Part shown: positions 63,974 through 64,000 of the stretch, piece by piece | Position numbering within the stretch: the stretch's first letter is position 1 | How the letters are laid out: every line of letters begins with the position of its first letter | Source of the DNA: Salicibibacter cibi | GTDB lineage: Bacteria; Bacillota; Bacilli; Bacillales; Marinococcaceae | NCBI RefSeq assembly: GCF_016495865.1 | Contig: NZ_CP054706.1 | Coordinates: 558,001-622,000, forward strand | DNA length: 64,000 bases | Direction: 5' to 3' | Program-made: the position numbers and the translations under genes | The notes under the pieces: generated by a model | Database searches by the model: none | Told to the model about the DNA's origin: nothing | What the model saw: the letters and a program-made list of their open reading frames with translations, nothing else

Positions 63974-63996
63974 GGAGTCTGCTCACCGCAGGCTCC
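63974..63996 (+). terminator. Hairpin with the same arms as the one upstream of ktrA
   Basis: GGAGTCTG, loop CTCACCG, CAGGCTCC, then TCTT at the window edge. It lies about 65 nt after the predicted transcription start, so it could be a leader hairpin or the end of a short RNA; the T-run may continue outside the window. Confidence 0.5.
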
Positions 63997-64000
63997 TCTT

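Overview
The window reads as chromosome of a Gram-positive Bacillaceae (Firmicutes), probably a halophilic and alkaliphilic member such as the Salicibibacter group; this is inferred from gene style, not from any search. Reasons: AGGAGG-type ribosome sites with many GTG and TTG starts, a B. subtilis-like nagZ-namZ pair, Bce-type peptide-resistance genes, HelD, KtrAB, a BCCT osmolyte carrier, an NhaC antiporter, and very Asp/Glu-rich secreted proteins. No rRNA or tRNA gene and no intact transposase was found.

Layout. 1-4 kb: muropeptide recycling (end of an upstream gene, nagZ, namZ), all three with the same C-terminal domain. 4-10 kb (minus strand): an apparent operon of a DapB/diaminopentanoate-dehydrogenase-like enzyme, a LysR regulator, and a TAXI-TRAP transporter with its DUF1850 partner; then a Uma2-type nuclease. 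10.6-17.3 kb: TctCBA tricarboxylate transporter, a CitA/CitB-like two-component system and a membrane AbrB-family protein. 17.6-21.2 kb: fruR-fruK-fruA. 21-28 kb: NERD nuclease, NhaC, a degenerate M50-like membrane protein, a DJ-1/PfpI protein, and a three-gene ABC importer of the TrpXYZ type. 28.5-32.5 kb: broken SDR gene, 2-hydroxyacid dehydrogenase, a PRPP synthetase outside its usual context, BCCT transporter.

32.7-38.8 kb: a complete, compact, SaCas9-like type II-A CRISPR-Cas locus: tracrRNA with a clear promoter and terminator, Cas9 (1039 aa), Cas1, Cas2, a long Csn2 (336 aa), then seven 30-nt spacers between 36-nt repeats. The locus is visibly more AT-rich than its neighbours. Two features stand out. 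The tracrRNA anti-repeat is split by an 18-nt hairpin insertion, and one PAM-contacting arginine of SaCas9 is replaced by isoleucine.

38.8-52.5 kb: universal stress protein, class II Fic AMP-transferase with a palindromic promoter, acyl-CoA ligase, BceRS-BceAB, a repeat-filled 1-kb gap (seven 52-bp tandem units), and a second ABC exporter with a NarL-type two-component system. 52.7-64 kb: luciferase-like oxidoreductase, methyltransferase relic, membrane-anchored unknown, MazF/PemK toxin-antitoxin pair, aldehyde dehydrogenase, MOSC protein, DUF1648 protein, HelD, an ISL3-like non-autonomous relic, and ktrAB.

Across the window a short TATCAGCC element repeats with a 21-bp period at three separate intergenic sites. 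All functions come from reading translated motifs and context; nothing was searched or computed.
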